Shown piece by piece: positions 17,090-24,501 of a stretch of 57,832 nucleotides of DNA. Source of the DNA: Candidatus Aminicenantota bacterium. Lineage in GTDB: Bacteria; Acidobacteriota; Aminicenantia; UBA2199. Below the pieces are notes generated by a model. It was not told where the DNA came from. It searched no databases and was given only the letters and a program-made list of their open reading frames with translations. The translations under genes were made by a program, and so were the position numbers. Location: the NCBI GenBank assembly GCA_030610885.1, contig JAUWQW010000004.1:1-57832 (forward strand), read 5' to 3'. The stretch's first letter is position 1. Every line of letters starts with the position of its first letter.

Positions 17090-18421
17090 ATGATGAAAAT
17101 GAAAAGATTAACTTTTAAAAAAGGCATTCATCCAAAAGAATTTAAACAAATCACTGAAAATTTAGAGATTAAAGAGGTTCCTGTACCTCCAAAGATTATA
17201 ATTCCAATAAGACAGCACATTGGTGCACCTTTAAACCCGGTTGTTAAAAAAGGTGATAGGGTAAAAACTGGACAGATAATCGCAGATTCTGAGGCTTTTG
17301 TATCTGCACCCGTTCACTCAAGTTGTACAGGAATTGTAAAAAACATTGGAGATTACCCAACTCCTCTCTCTCCTTCAGATACATGTATTGAAATTGAAAC
17401 TGAAGAAAAAGAGGAATTTGATTTTGATCTTAATTCCAATATTGATTATAAATCGTTATCAAAACAGGAGATACTTAAATTAATTAGAAGAGCTGGAATT
17501 GTTGGAATGGGAGGAGCAGCATTTCCTGCTGCTGTAAAATTTACCCCTCCTAAGGATATTCACATTGATACAGTTATTTTAAATGGGTGTGAATGTGAAC
17601 CTTATCTTACATCTGATTATAGAACAATGCTTGAATTCCCTGAAAAGATATTAGAAGGGCTAAAAATTATAATGAGAGCTGTTGAAGCAGAGAGAGGAAT
17701 TATTGGAATTGAAGATAATAAACCTGATGCTATTGAAAAGATGTCTCAGCTGGTTGATAATGAATCTAATATCAATGTTCAAGCTGTAAAAACAAAGTAT
17801 CCTCAAGGAGCTGAGAAGATGCTTATCAGTGCTCTTACTGGAAGAAAGATTCCTCCAGGTGCCCTTCCTTTCAGTATAGGTGTTGTTGTCTCAAATGTTG
17901 GCACTGCTGCAGCTATTTATGATGCAGTTGTAAAGAATATACCTTTGTATAAAAGAGTACTCACCATAACTGGTGAGGTTTTGGAAAATCCAGCTAACCT
18001 TTTAGTTAGAGTTGGAACACCATTTTCATTTCTCTTTGACTATATCGGTGGGTTTTTAGATGAAGTAACAAAATTAATACTTGGTGGTCCAATGATGGGC
18101 ATAGCTCAGTTCACACCTGATGTGGGTATTACAAAAGCAACATCCGGGATACTTGTTATGGGAAAGAGAAGAGTGGGTAAGGAATTTAATTGCATAAATT
18201 GTGCAGAATGCGTTAATCATTGTCCAATATTTCTCGTTCCTACAAAGATTGTAAGATTTGCTAAAAGCGAGATTTGGGATAAAGCAGAAGATTATGGTGC
18301 TATGAATTGTATAGAATGTGGATCATGTTCCTACATGTGTCCTTCCAATATACCCCTTGTTCATTGGATAAGAGTAGCAAAAAGCAAAATAACTGAAATA
18401 AAAAAATCTTCGGGGAAATAA
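17090..18421 (+). CDS. rnfC: Rnf electron-transport complex subunit C
   Basis: NADH-oxidising subunit of the Rnf complex, which couples ferredoxin:NAD+ oxidoreduction to ion pumping. It has the RnfC N-terminal biotinyl-like region, the flavin/NADH-binding part (GMGGAAFPAAVKF) and two [4Fe-4S] motifs, CINCAECVNHCP and CIECGSCSYMCP. I chose ATG at 17090 (443 residues, KKGIHP following). The frame is open back to 17030, but those 20 residues are unlike RnfC and a possible promoter (TTGATT, 17 nt, TATGCT) overlaps 17030. It is first in rnfCDGEAB. Confidence 0.93.
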   Translation: MMKMKRLTFKKGIHPKEFKQITENLEIKEVPVPPKIIIPIRQHIGAPLNPVVKKGDRVKTGQIIADSEAFVSAPVHSSCTGIVKNIGDYPTPLSPSDTCIEIETEEKEEFDFDLNSNIDYKSLSKQEILKLIRRAGIVGMGGAAFPAAVKFTPPKDIHIDTVILNGCECEPYLTSDYRTMLEFPEKILEGLKIIMRAVEAERGIIGIEDNKPDAIEKMSQLVDNESNINVQAVKTKYPQGAEKMLISALTGRKIPPGALPFSIGVVVSNVGTAAAIYDAVVKNIPLYKRVLTITGEVLENPANLLVRVGTPFSFLFDYIGGFLDEVTKLILGGPMMGIAQFTPDVGITKATSGILVMGKRRVGKEFNCINCAECVNHCPIFLVPTKIVRFAKSEIWDKAEDYGAMNCIECGSCSYMCPSNIPLVHWIRVAKSKITEIKKSSGK

Positions 18422-18423
18422 AT

Positions 18424-19377
18424 ATGGAAAATAAATTTAATCTAATACTTGAATCATCTCCTCATTTTAAAACAAAAAGGAGCACTCCACAGATAATGTA
18501 TGTTGTTATTTTGTTGCTTCTACCTATGTGTATTGCAGGGGTCTATTTTTTTGGATGGGCTGCGTTGATAAGAATTTTATTAAGCCTTGTAACTGCTTTA
18601 CTAACAGAATTTATCTTTTTAAAACTGAGAAAAAAAGATATATCCCCCGTTTTTGATGGTTCGGCTGCAGTAACAGGCATTCTTCTCGCATTGACTCTTC
18701 CTCCTACATTGCCTTTATCAGATGTAGTTATAGGCTCAGTAGTTGCTATTTCTATAGGGAAACAATTATTTGGAGGACTTGGATATAATATATTTAATCC
18801 TGCTCTTGTTGGAAGAGCATTCTTGCAGGCGGCATTTCCTGTTGATATGACAACATGGGTAAAACCTTTTTATTTTAATTTGGATTCTATAACTAGTGCA
18901 ACTCCTTTGGGAGGATTTAAGATTGATGGTGTGTCAACAGCTCTCAATAAACTGACTTTGGGAAATACTGGCGGTTGTATTGGTGAGACATCAGCAATAT
19001 TGATTATAATAGCTGGAATTATTTTGATTTTATTAAAAATGGCTGATTGGAAAATCCCTGTAAGTATTATAATAACTGTATCTGTTTTTGCTGGGATCTT
19101 ACATCTACTTGATCCTGTAAAATATCAGGACCCTCTATTTTATCTTTTTTCAGGAGGATTGATGTTGGGTGCTTTTTTTATGGCTACAGATATGGTGAGT
19201 TCTCCAATTACTCCGTTTGGAAGTATAATATTTGGGGTTGGAATCGGCATTGTTGTTATGGTAATTAGAGTGTTTGGTGGTTTGCCTGAAGGTATGATGT
19301 ATTCGATATTATTTATGAATTGTTTTGTGCCTCTTTTAAATAGATATACAAAACCTAAGATCTTTGGCGAGGTATAA
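18424..19377 (+). CDS. rnfD: Rnf electron-transport complex subunit D
   Basis: 317-residue polytopic inner-membrane subunit carrying covalent FMN and forming part of the ion path. The region GGLGYNIFNPALVGRAFL and the later FMATDMVSSPITP are RnfD/NqrB-type signatures, the latter the conserved segment near the C-terminal membrane helices. It begins 2 nt after the rnfC stop. Confidence 0.93.
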   Translation: MENKFNLILESSPHFKTKRSTPQIMYVVILLLLPMCIAGVYFFGWAALIRILLSLVTALLTEFIFLKLRKKDISPVFDGSAAVTGILLALTLPPTLPLSDVVIGSVVAISIGKQLFGGLGYNIFNPALVGRAFLQAAFPVDMTTWVKPFYFNLDSITSATPLGGFKIDGVSTALNKLTLGNTGGCIGETSAILIIIAGIILILLKMADWKIPVSIIITVSVFAGILHLLDPVKYQDPLFYLFSGGLMLGAFFMATDMVSSPITPFGSIIFGVGIGIVVMVIRVFGGLPEGMMYSILFMNCFVPLLNRYTKPKIFGEV

Positions 19378-19378
19378 G

Positions 19379-19975
19379 ATGAAGATGAGTGAAACTTTAA
19401 GAATGGTTATTGTTCTTACATCAATTTCAATTATATCCGGCGCTTCTCTTGCGGTTGTTGATTCTGTAACAAAAACAAGGGTTAATCTTAATAAACAAAG
19501 CGCTTTGAGCAAGGGCTTAAAAAGATTGATACCGGGGGCAGATAATTTTAAGAAAGAAGATATAAATAATAATGGAAAGATAATTGCAGTATACAAGGCA
19601 GTTAAGGGTGATACTCTTGTGGGATGGGGATTTCATCTTAAGGGTCCTGGATTTTCGGATAAAATTGAAATTATTGCTGCAGTAAATCCCAAAATAACCA
19701 GATTACTTGGAATTGAGGTTTTAGAGCAGAAAGAAACCCCAGGTTTGGGTGATAATATGAAAAAAGAAGGTTTTCGCAAACAATTTAAAGGGCTTTTTGT
19801 TAATAGAAAAATTGAGTTTGTAAAAAACAGGATTCCTGAAAAGGGCAGTAATAAAATACAAGCAATGGCAGCTGCAACATATTCAACTAGATATCTATTG
19901 GATATAATAAACGATAATATTAAGAAAATAAGACATATGAATAAAATAAGACATATAATAGGGGGTGGAAAGTGA
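19379..19975 (+). CDS. rnfG: Rnf electron-transport complex subunit G
   Basis: FMN-binding subunit with one N-terminal transmembrane helix and a periplasmic domain. I chose ATG at 19379, 6 nt after GAGG and directly behind the rnfD stop, rather than the in-frame ATG at 19364 inside rnfD. The covalent-FMN motif, usually (S/T)GATxT, reads AAATYS here (Thr167), so the Ser-Gly is replaced by Ala-Ala but the FMN-accepting threonine is kept. Its stop overlaps the rnfE start by 4 nt. Confidence 0.9.
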   Translation: MKMSETLRMVIVLTSISIISGASLAVVDSVTKTRVNLNKQSALSKGLKRLIPGADNFKKEDINNNGKIIAVYKAVKGDTLVGWGFHLKGPGFSDKIEIIAAVNPKITRLLGIEVLEQKETPGLGDNMKKEGFRKQFKGLFVNRKIEFVKNRIPEKGSNKIQAMAAATYSTRYLLDIINDNIKKIRHMNKIRHIIGGGK

Positions 19976-20583
19976 AAAAGGCCACTCCTGCATATGAATT
20001 TTCAAAGGGAATATGGAAAGAAAATCCTATTCTGGTTCAACTTCTGGGCATGTGTCCAACACTTGCTGTTACAAGCACTGTAATAAATGGAGTGGCAATG
20101 GCTCTTGCAACTTCATTTGTCTTGATAATGTCTTCTCTAATAATTTCCTCATTACGGAAAATTATTCCCTCCTCTGTAAGAATTGCCTCTTTTATTGTAG
20201 TTATTGCAACTTTTGTTACTCTTGTAGATAGTTTTTTAAAAGCCTATTTTTATGATATATCAAAAGCTCTTGGTCCATTTATCCCATTAATTATTGTTAA
20301 TTGTCTTATTTTAGGAAGACAGGAGGCTTTTGCTTCCAAGAATACAGTAAAAATGTCTATACTTGATGCTTTTGGTATGGGAGTGGGTTTTTCCCTATCT
20401 CTTTTAGTTCTTTCAACTGTAAGAGAAATTCTAGGTTTTGGTACATGGTTTGGAATTCAAGTAATGCCTGATTTGTTTAACCCCTGGATGGTTATGATAA
20501 TGGCTCCTGGAGCTTTTCTTACTCTTGGTATTATGATTGGTGCTTATGGGATTTTTAAAGGAAAGAAATCAAAAGGAGTATAA
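19972..20583 (+). CDS. rnfE: Rnf electron-transport complex subunit E
   Basis: 203-residue integral-membrane subunit, homologous to NqrD. It starts with GTG at 19972, overlapping the rnfG stop in GTGA, with a G-rich ribosome-binding region (GGGGGTGG) upstream. The sequence GIWKENPILVQLLGMCPTLAV near the N terminus and the multiple hydrophobic helices are family hallmarks; the Cys in GMCPTLA corresponds to the conserved membrane [2Fe-2S] cysteine region. Confidence 0.93.
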   Translation: MKKATPAYEFSKGIWKENPILVQLLGMCPTLAVTSTVINGVAMALATSFVLIMSSLIISSLRKIIPSSVRIASFIVVIATFVTLVDSFLKAYFYDISKALGPFIPLIIVNCLILGRQEAFASKNTVKMSILDAFGMGVGFSLSLLVLSTVREILGFGTWFGIQVMPDLFNPWMVMIMAPGAFLTLGIMIGAYGIFKGKKSKGV

Positions 20584-20587
20584 ATAA

Positions 20588-21163
20588 ATGGAATTGATAT
20601 TATTGTTTATTTCTTTTGTAATTGTAAACAATTTTGTTTTAAGCCAGTTCCTTGGTATTTGTCCATTTCTTGGGGTATCTCAAAGGATAGATGCTGCTTT
20701 TTCAATGGGACTTGCAGTTACTTTTGTAATGTCAATAACTGCTGCTGTAAGTTGGGCTGTTAATAACCTTATATTGAAAAAATTTGGGCTTGAAATTTTG
20801 GAATATGTTGTGTTTATTCTTGTTATTGCTTCATTGGTCCAGCTTGTAGAGATGTTTGTAAAGAAGGTTAGTCCTCCGCTTTATAGAGCTTTGGGAATTT
20901 ACCTTCCTTTAATTACTACAAATTGTGCTATATTGGGTCTTGCTTTACTTATTTCATTAAAAGAATACAACTTTTTACAGGGTTTAGTAATTGGAATTGG
21001 TGGAGGTGTTGGATTTACTCTTGCTCTTGTTTTAATAGCTGGTATAAGGGAGGAATTAGAAGCAGCTGATATTCCAGAGCCAATGAAAGGTGCGGGAATA
21101 ACCTTAATTGTTTCCGGGATTATGGCTTTAAGTTTTTCAGGATTTGCAGGTTTAATTAAGTAA
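20588..21163 (+). CDS. rnfA: Rnf electron-transport complex subunit A
   Basis: 191-residue integral-membrane subunit, homologous to NqrE and to RnfE, with the opposite topology. VNNFVLSQFLGICPFLGVS at the N terminus is diagnostic and contains the cysteine expected to coordinate the intramembrane Fe-S cluster together with RnfE. AGGAG lies upstream of the ATG, 4 nt after the rnfE stop. Confidence 0.94.
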   Translation: MELILLFISFVIVNNFVLSQFLGICPFLGVSQRIDAAFSMGLAVTFVMSITAAVSWAVNNLILKKFGLEILEYVVFILVIASLVQLVEMFVKKVSPPLYRALGIYLPLITTNCAILGLALLISLKEYNFLQGLVIGIGGGVGFTLALVLIAGIREELEAADIPEPMKGAGITLIVSGIMALSFSGFAGLIK

Positions 21164-21171
21164 GGTATAAA

Positions 21172-21975
21172 ATGAGTAGTTTAATTATTTCAATTTTAAC
21201 GATGGGAGTTATAGCTGCATTTTTTGCATATGGTTTGTCAATTGCACAGAAAAAATTTAAGGTTGAAGAAGACCCAAAGATCGATGAGGCGGAAGAGGTA
21301 TTACCTGGCGCAAATTGTGGAGGATGTGGTTTCCCTGGTTGCAGGGCGCTGGCTGAATCTATAGTAACTGGGGAATCTAAACCTGATAGTTGTCCTGTTG
21401 GTGGCTCAGAAACAGCAAATGCAATTGGGAAAATACTTGGTGTTGAGATAGAAGAAAGCGAAAGAAAAGTTGCTGTTTTAATGTGCAGGGGAACTGAAGA
21501 AGCAGCCAGGATAAAAGCATATTACAAGGGAATTGAAACATGTTATGCAGCTACAATTGTTCAAAAGGGAAATAAGTCTTGTTCTTATGGTTGTTTGGGT
21601 TATGGAGATTGTGTTTTAGTTTGTAATTTTGATGCAATTAGAATAGGTAATGAAGGCATTCCTATTGTAGATAGAGAAAAATGCACAGGATGCGGTATGT
21701 GCATTAAAGCTTGTCCCAAAAATTTACTTGAGCTTCATCCAATTTCAAGAAAGTTCTTTGTTTTCTGTAAATCTCTTGATAATGGGAAGGCTTCGAGGGC
21801 TAATTGTAAAAATGCCTGTATTGGTTGTAAAATCTGCATAAAGGGTGCTAATGATGAAGAGATTGTTGTTGAAAATAACCTTTCTAAAATAAATGATGTT
21901 GAAATCATAAATAATGAAGAAGCAATGAAATGGGTTGGAAAATGCCCTACAAAAGCAATAGGCTTTTTGGAGTAA
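21172..21975 (+). CDS. rnfB: Rnf electron-transport complex subunit B (ferredoxin-type)
   Basis: 267-residue subunit that accepts electrons from ferredoxin. An N-terminal membrane helix (1-~22) is followed by the CGGCGFPGC four-cysteine cluster domain and by ferredoxin-type [4Fe-4S] motifs (CSYGCLGYGDC, CTGCGMCIKAC, CKNACIGCKIC). It completes the six-gene set. As in several anaerobes, rnfB is last and rnfC first. Confidence 0.93.
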   Translation: MSSLIISILTMGVIAAFFAYGLSIAQKKFKVEEDPKIDEAEEVLPGANCGGCGFPGCRALAESIVTGESKPDSCPVGGSETANAIGKILGVEIEESERKVAVLMCRGTEEAARIKAYYKGIETCYAATIVQKGNKSCSYGCLGYGDCVLVCNFDAIRIGNEGIPIVDREKCTGCGMCIKACPKNLLELHPISRKFFVFCKSLDNGKASRANCKNACIGCKICIKGANDEEIVVENNLSKINDVEIINNEEAMKWVGKCPTKAIGFLE

Positions 21976-21986
21976 ATCTTTTTTGA

Positions 21987-22892
21987 GTGGATAGTTATAG
22001 TTTTTCTGCCATATCTTCTTTTAAAACGTGTCCAAAGTCATTTGAGTACAAATATATAAAAAAGATTCAAGAGGCTTTTTTTTCAATAGAATCATATATG
22101 GGGATCTCTGTGCATGAAACTTTAAAATGGGCATATGAACAAAAGCAAAAAAATATTGAATTACAAATAGATGATATTAATAATCAGTATAAATATTTTT
22201 GGGATAAAGGGTCCCTTTCAAAAGTAAAAGTAATTAAAATAAATAATAGTATTGAAGATTATTTTAATCAAGGACTTGAATTATTAACATCTTATTTTCA
22301 AAGAGTTTTCTGTTCTGATAAAAGTGAGTCTTTATATTTAGAACATAAATTTGAATTTTTTTTGGATAAACATATTAAATATAGAGGGGTTATTGATAGG
22401 GTCTCAAAAACTCAAGATAAAGTTATTAGAATAACTGATTTTAAAACAGGCAAGATATCTCATCCTTTGAAAACTCTTCAACTTCCATCTTATGCTTTAT
22501 ATATTTTTGAGAATAATTTAGATACTAAAATTGAGTTGTCTTTTGAAGATCTAAAAGAGAAAAGGGAGATCATAGTTCCTTTTTGTAGAGAAGATGGGAA
22601 AGAAATAAGGTCAAATCTAATAGAAGAAATTACACACATAAAGGATACAAATGATTTTAGAGCACAACCTTCTATTTTGTGTATGTGGTGTGGCTACAAT
22701 AAAATATGTGAAAATCCACATGATTCAGTTAAGAGTACTTTAGAGAACAAAAATTTTTTTAGTTTAGAAGATGAATATGAAAAATGTTGTCCAAAGTGTG
22801 GTGAAGTGTTGGTGAAAAGAGAGGGAAAATTTGGAAAATTTATTGGATGTAAAAATTATCCTGAATGTAAATATACACGAAAAGAATGGTAG
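21987..22892 (+). CDS. PD-(D/E)XK nuclease (RecB/Cas4-like, Fe-S) with topoisomerase-type zinc ribbon
   Basis: 301 residues. The N terminus SFSAISSFKTCPKSFEYKY followed by GISVHETL is the RecB/AddB/Cas4-type nuclease start; YRGVIDR and ITDFKTGK supply the catalytic Asp and the D-x-K lysine. Cys15 together with CMWCGYNKIC forms a Cas4/AddB-like [4Fe-4S] cysteine set. The last ~35 residues (CPKCGEVLVKREGKFGKFIG, CKNYPEC) are a zinc finger as at the C terminus of topoisomerase I. There is no cas gene or repeat array nearby, so a DNA repair or processing role is more likely. It starts with GTG 11 nt after rnfB without a Shine-Dalgarno sequence. Confidence 0.82.
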   Translation: MDSYSFSAISSFKTCPKSFEYKYIKKIQEAFFSIESYMGISVHETLKWAYEQKQKNIELQIDDINNQYKYFWDKGSLSKVKVIKINNSIEDYFNQGLELLTSYFQRVFCSDKSESLYLEHKFEFFLDKHIKYRGVIDRVSKTQDKVIRITDFKTGKISHPLKTLQLPSYALYIFENNLDTKIELSFEDLKEKREIIVPFCREDGKEIRSNLIEEITHIKDTNDFRAQPSILCMWCGYNKICENPHDSVKSTLENKNFFSLEDEYEKCCPKCGEVLVKREGKFGKFIGCKNYPECKYTRKEW

Positions 22893-22982
22893 TGTAAAGA
22901 TTTCTCACTGTTTTGGTTAAGTCTAATAGTTAAGTGTATTGAGGAGATAGAGAGAAAAAACTAAATTATTACAAGTGCTGAG

Positions 22983-23011
22983 TTGACTTGTAAGGTAATA
23001 TTTATTATACT
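22983..23011 (+). promoter_or_regulatory. Putative promoter of the cDPGS-like GTPase gene
   Basis: TTGACT (22983-22988), a 17-nt spacer and TATACT (23006-23011), followed 51 nt later by the ATG with its AGGAGG. Confidence 0.6.
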
Positions 23012-23061
23012 AATTGTTAAAATCTAAGACAATACTACATCTATATAGTTAGGAGGATATA

Positions 23062-24378
23062 ATGCGTAATGTTTTAATTATGGGCGCAGCTGGAAGAGAT
23101 TTTCATAATTTTAATACATTTATGAGAGGAAAAAGAGAAATAAATGTGGTTGCCTTTACAGCTACACAAATTCCAGGTATTGATGATAAAAAATACCCAA
23201 AAGAACTCGCTGGAGAAGATCAGTATCCTGATGGAATTAAAATTTTTCCTGAATCAGAACTTGAAGATTTAATTAAAAAATTTAATGTTCAGGATGTATA
23301 CTTTTCATATAGTGACGTCCCTTATAATTATGTGATGAGTAAAGCTGCTAGTGTAAATAATGTAGGGGCGAATTTTATAATGTTAGGCCCAAATGAAACG
23401 ATGATTAAGAGCAAAAAACCTGTTGTTTCAGTTTGTGCTGTAAGAACAGGGTGCGGAAAGAGTCAGACATCAAGAAAAGTTGCTAAAATTTTACAGGAAA
23501 TGGGATATAAGGTTTCTGCTATAAGGCATCCTATGCCTTATGGAAATTTAGTTGAACAAAAGGTTCAAAGATATGCATCTTTGGAAGATCTGAATAAAAA
23601 TAAGTGTACTATTGAAGAAATGGAAGAATATGAGCCTCATATTGTTAATGGTATTACAATATATGCAGGTGTTGATTATAAAGCTGTATTGGAAGAAGCT
23701 GAAAAAGAGGCTGATGTTATTTTGTGGGATGGTGGCAATAATGATTTCCCATTTATAAAGTCAGATCTTGAAATAGTTGTTGTAGATCCTTTCAGGCCAG
23801 GCCATGAGATCTCTTATTATCCAGGAGAAGTAAATTTCAGGAGAGCAGATATTATTGTTATCAATAAAATAGATACTGCAGATCTGGGAAATATTCTAAA
23901 AATAAGAGAAAATATAAGGAAATATAATCCAGATGCTGTTGTTATTGATGCTGCTTCTCCCGTTTTTGTAGATAAGCCTGATGAAATAAGGGGTAAAAGA
24001 GTACTTGTTGTTGAGGATGGTCCAACACTTACACATGGTGAAATGAAAGTTGGAGCAGGAGTAATGGCTGCTTTTAAATATGGTGCAAAGGAGCTTGTTG
24101 ACCCAAGGTCATGTGCAACTGGTGAGATTGCAGAGACCTTTAAGAAATACACTGAAATTGGAACATTACTTCCAGCAATGGGATATGATAAACAACAGAT
24201 AAAAGATCTTGAAGATACCATTAATAGTGTTGATTGTGATACTGTTATTATTGGAACACCAATTAACCTGAATAGGATTATAAATATAAATAAACAAGCA
24301 GTAAGAGTTACTTATGAACTTGATGAAATTGGAACACCAACATTAAAGGAAGTCTTAAACAAAAAGTTTGGAAAATAA
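23062..24378 (+). CDS. Cyclic 2,3-diphosphoglycerate synthetase-like GTPase (COG2403)
   Basis: 438 residues. An N-terminal Rossmann-like part (VLIMGAAGRDFHNFN) is followed by a P-loop region (VCAVRTGCGKSQTSRKVA), DGGNNDFPF and NKID (nucleotide specificity, with NKID fitting guanine). This is the layout of the predicted GTPase family that includes archaeal cyclic 2,3-diphosphoglycerate synthetase. Bacterial members are widespread but uncharacterised, so I do not assert cDPG synthesis. A strong TAGGAGG precedes the ATG. The genes downstream are not obviously related in function. Confidence 0.75.
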   Translation: MRNVLIMGAAGRDFHNFNTFMRGKREINVVAFTATQIPGIDDKKYPKELAGEDQYPDGIKIFPESELEDLIKKFNVQDVYFSYSDVPYNYVMSKAASVNNVGANFIMLGPNETMIKSKKPVVSVCAVRTGCGKSQTSRKVAKILQEMGYKVSAIRHPMPYGNLVEQKVQRYASLEDLNKNKCTIEEMEEYEPHIVNGITIYAGVDYKAVLEEAEKEADVILWDGGNNDFPFIKSDLEIVVVDPFRPGHEISYYPGEVNFRRADIIVINKIDTADLGNILKIRENIRKYNPDAVVIDAASPVFVDKPDEIRGKRVLVVEDGPTLTHGEMKVGAGVMAAFKYGAKELVDPRSCATGEIAETFKKYTEIGTLLPAMGYDKQQIKDLEDTINSVDCDTVIIGTPINLNRIININKQAVRVTYELDEIGTPTLKEVLNKKFGK

Positions 24379-24501
24379 GATTAGGAGGGAAAGTTTATTC
24401 TTTTTAAGAAAAAAATAATTTTAAAATGAGAAATAATTTGGTTTTTGAGTTTAAAAAAGGAATTATCAAACTCCAGCAGAAAAAAAACCAAGGAGATAAA
24501 A

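Noticed and set aside
21987..22892. Cas4 of a CRISPR system
   Set aside because: No repeat array or other cas gene in the window; the C-terminal zinc ribbon points elsewhere.
24445..24501. TTG start for the charged protein gene
   Set aside because: A much better ribosome-binding site (AAGGAG) precedes the in-frame GTG at 24502.
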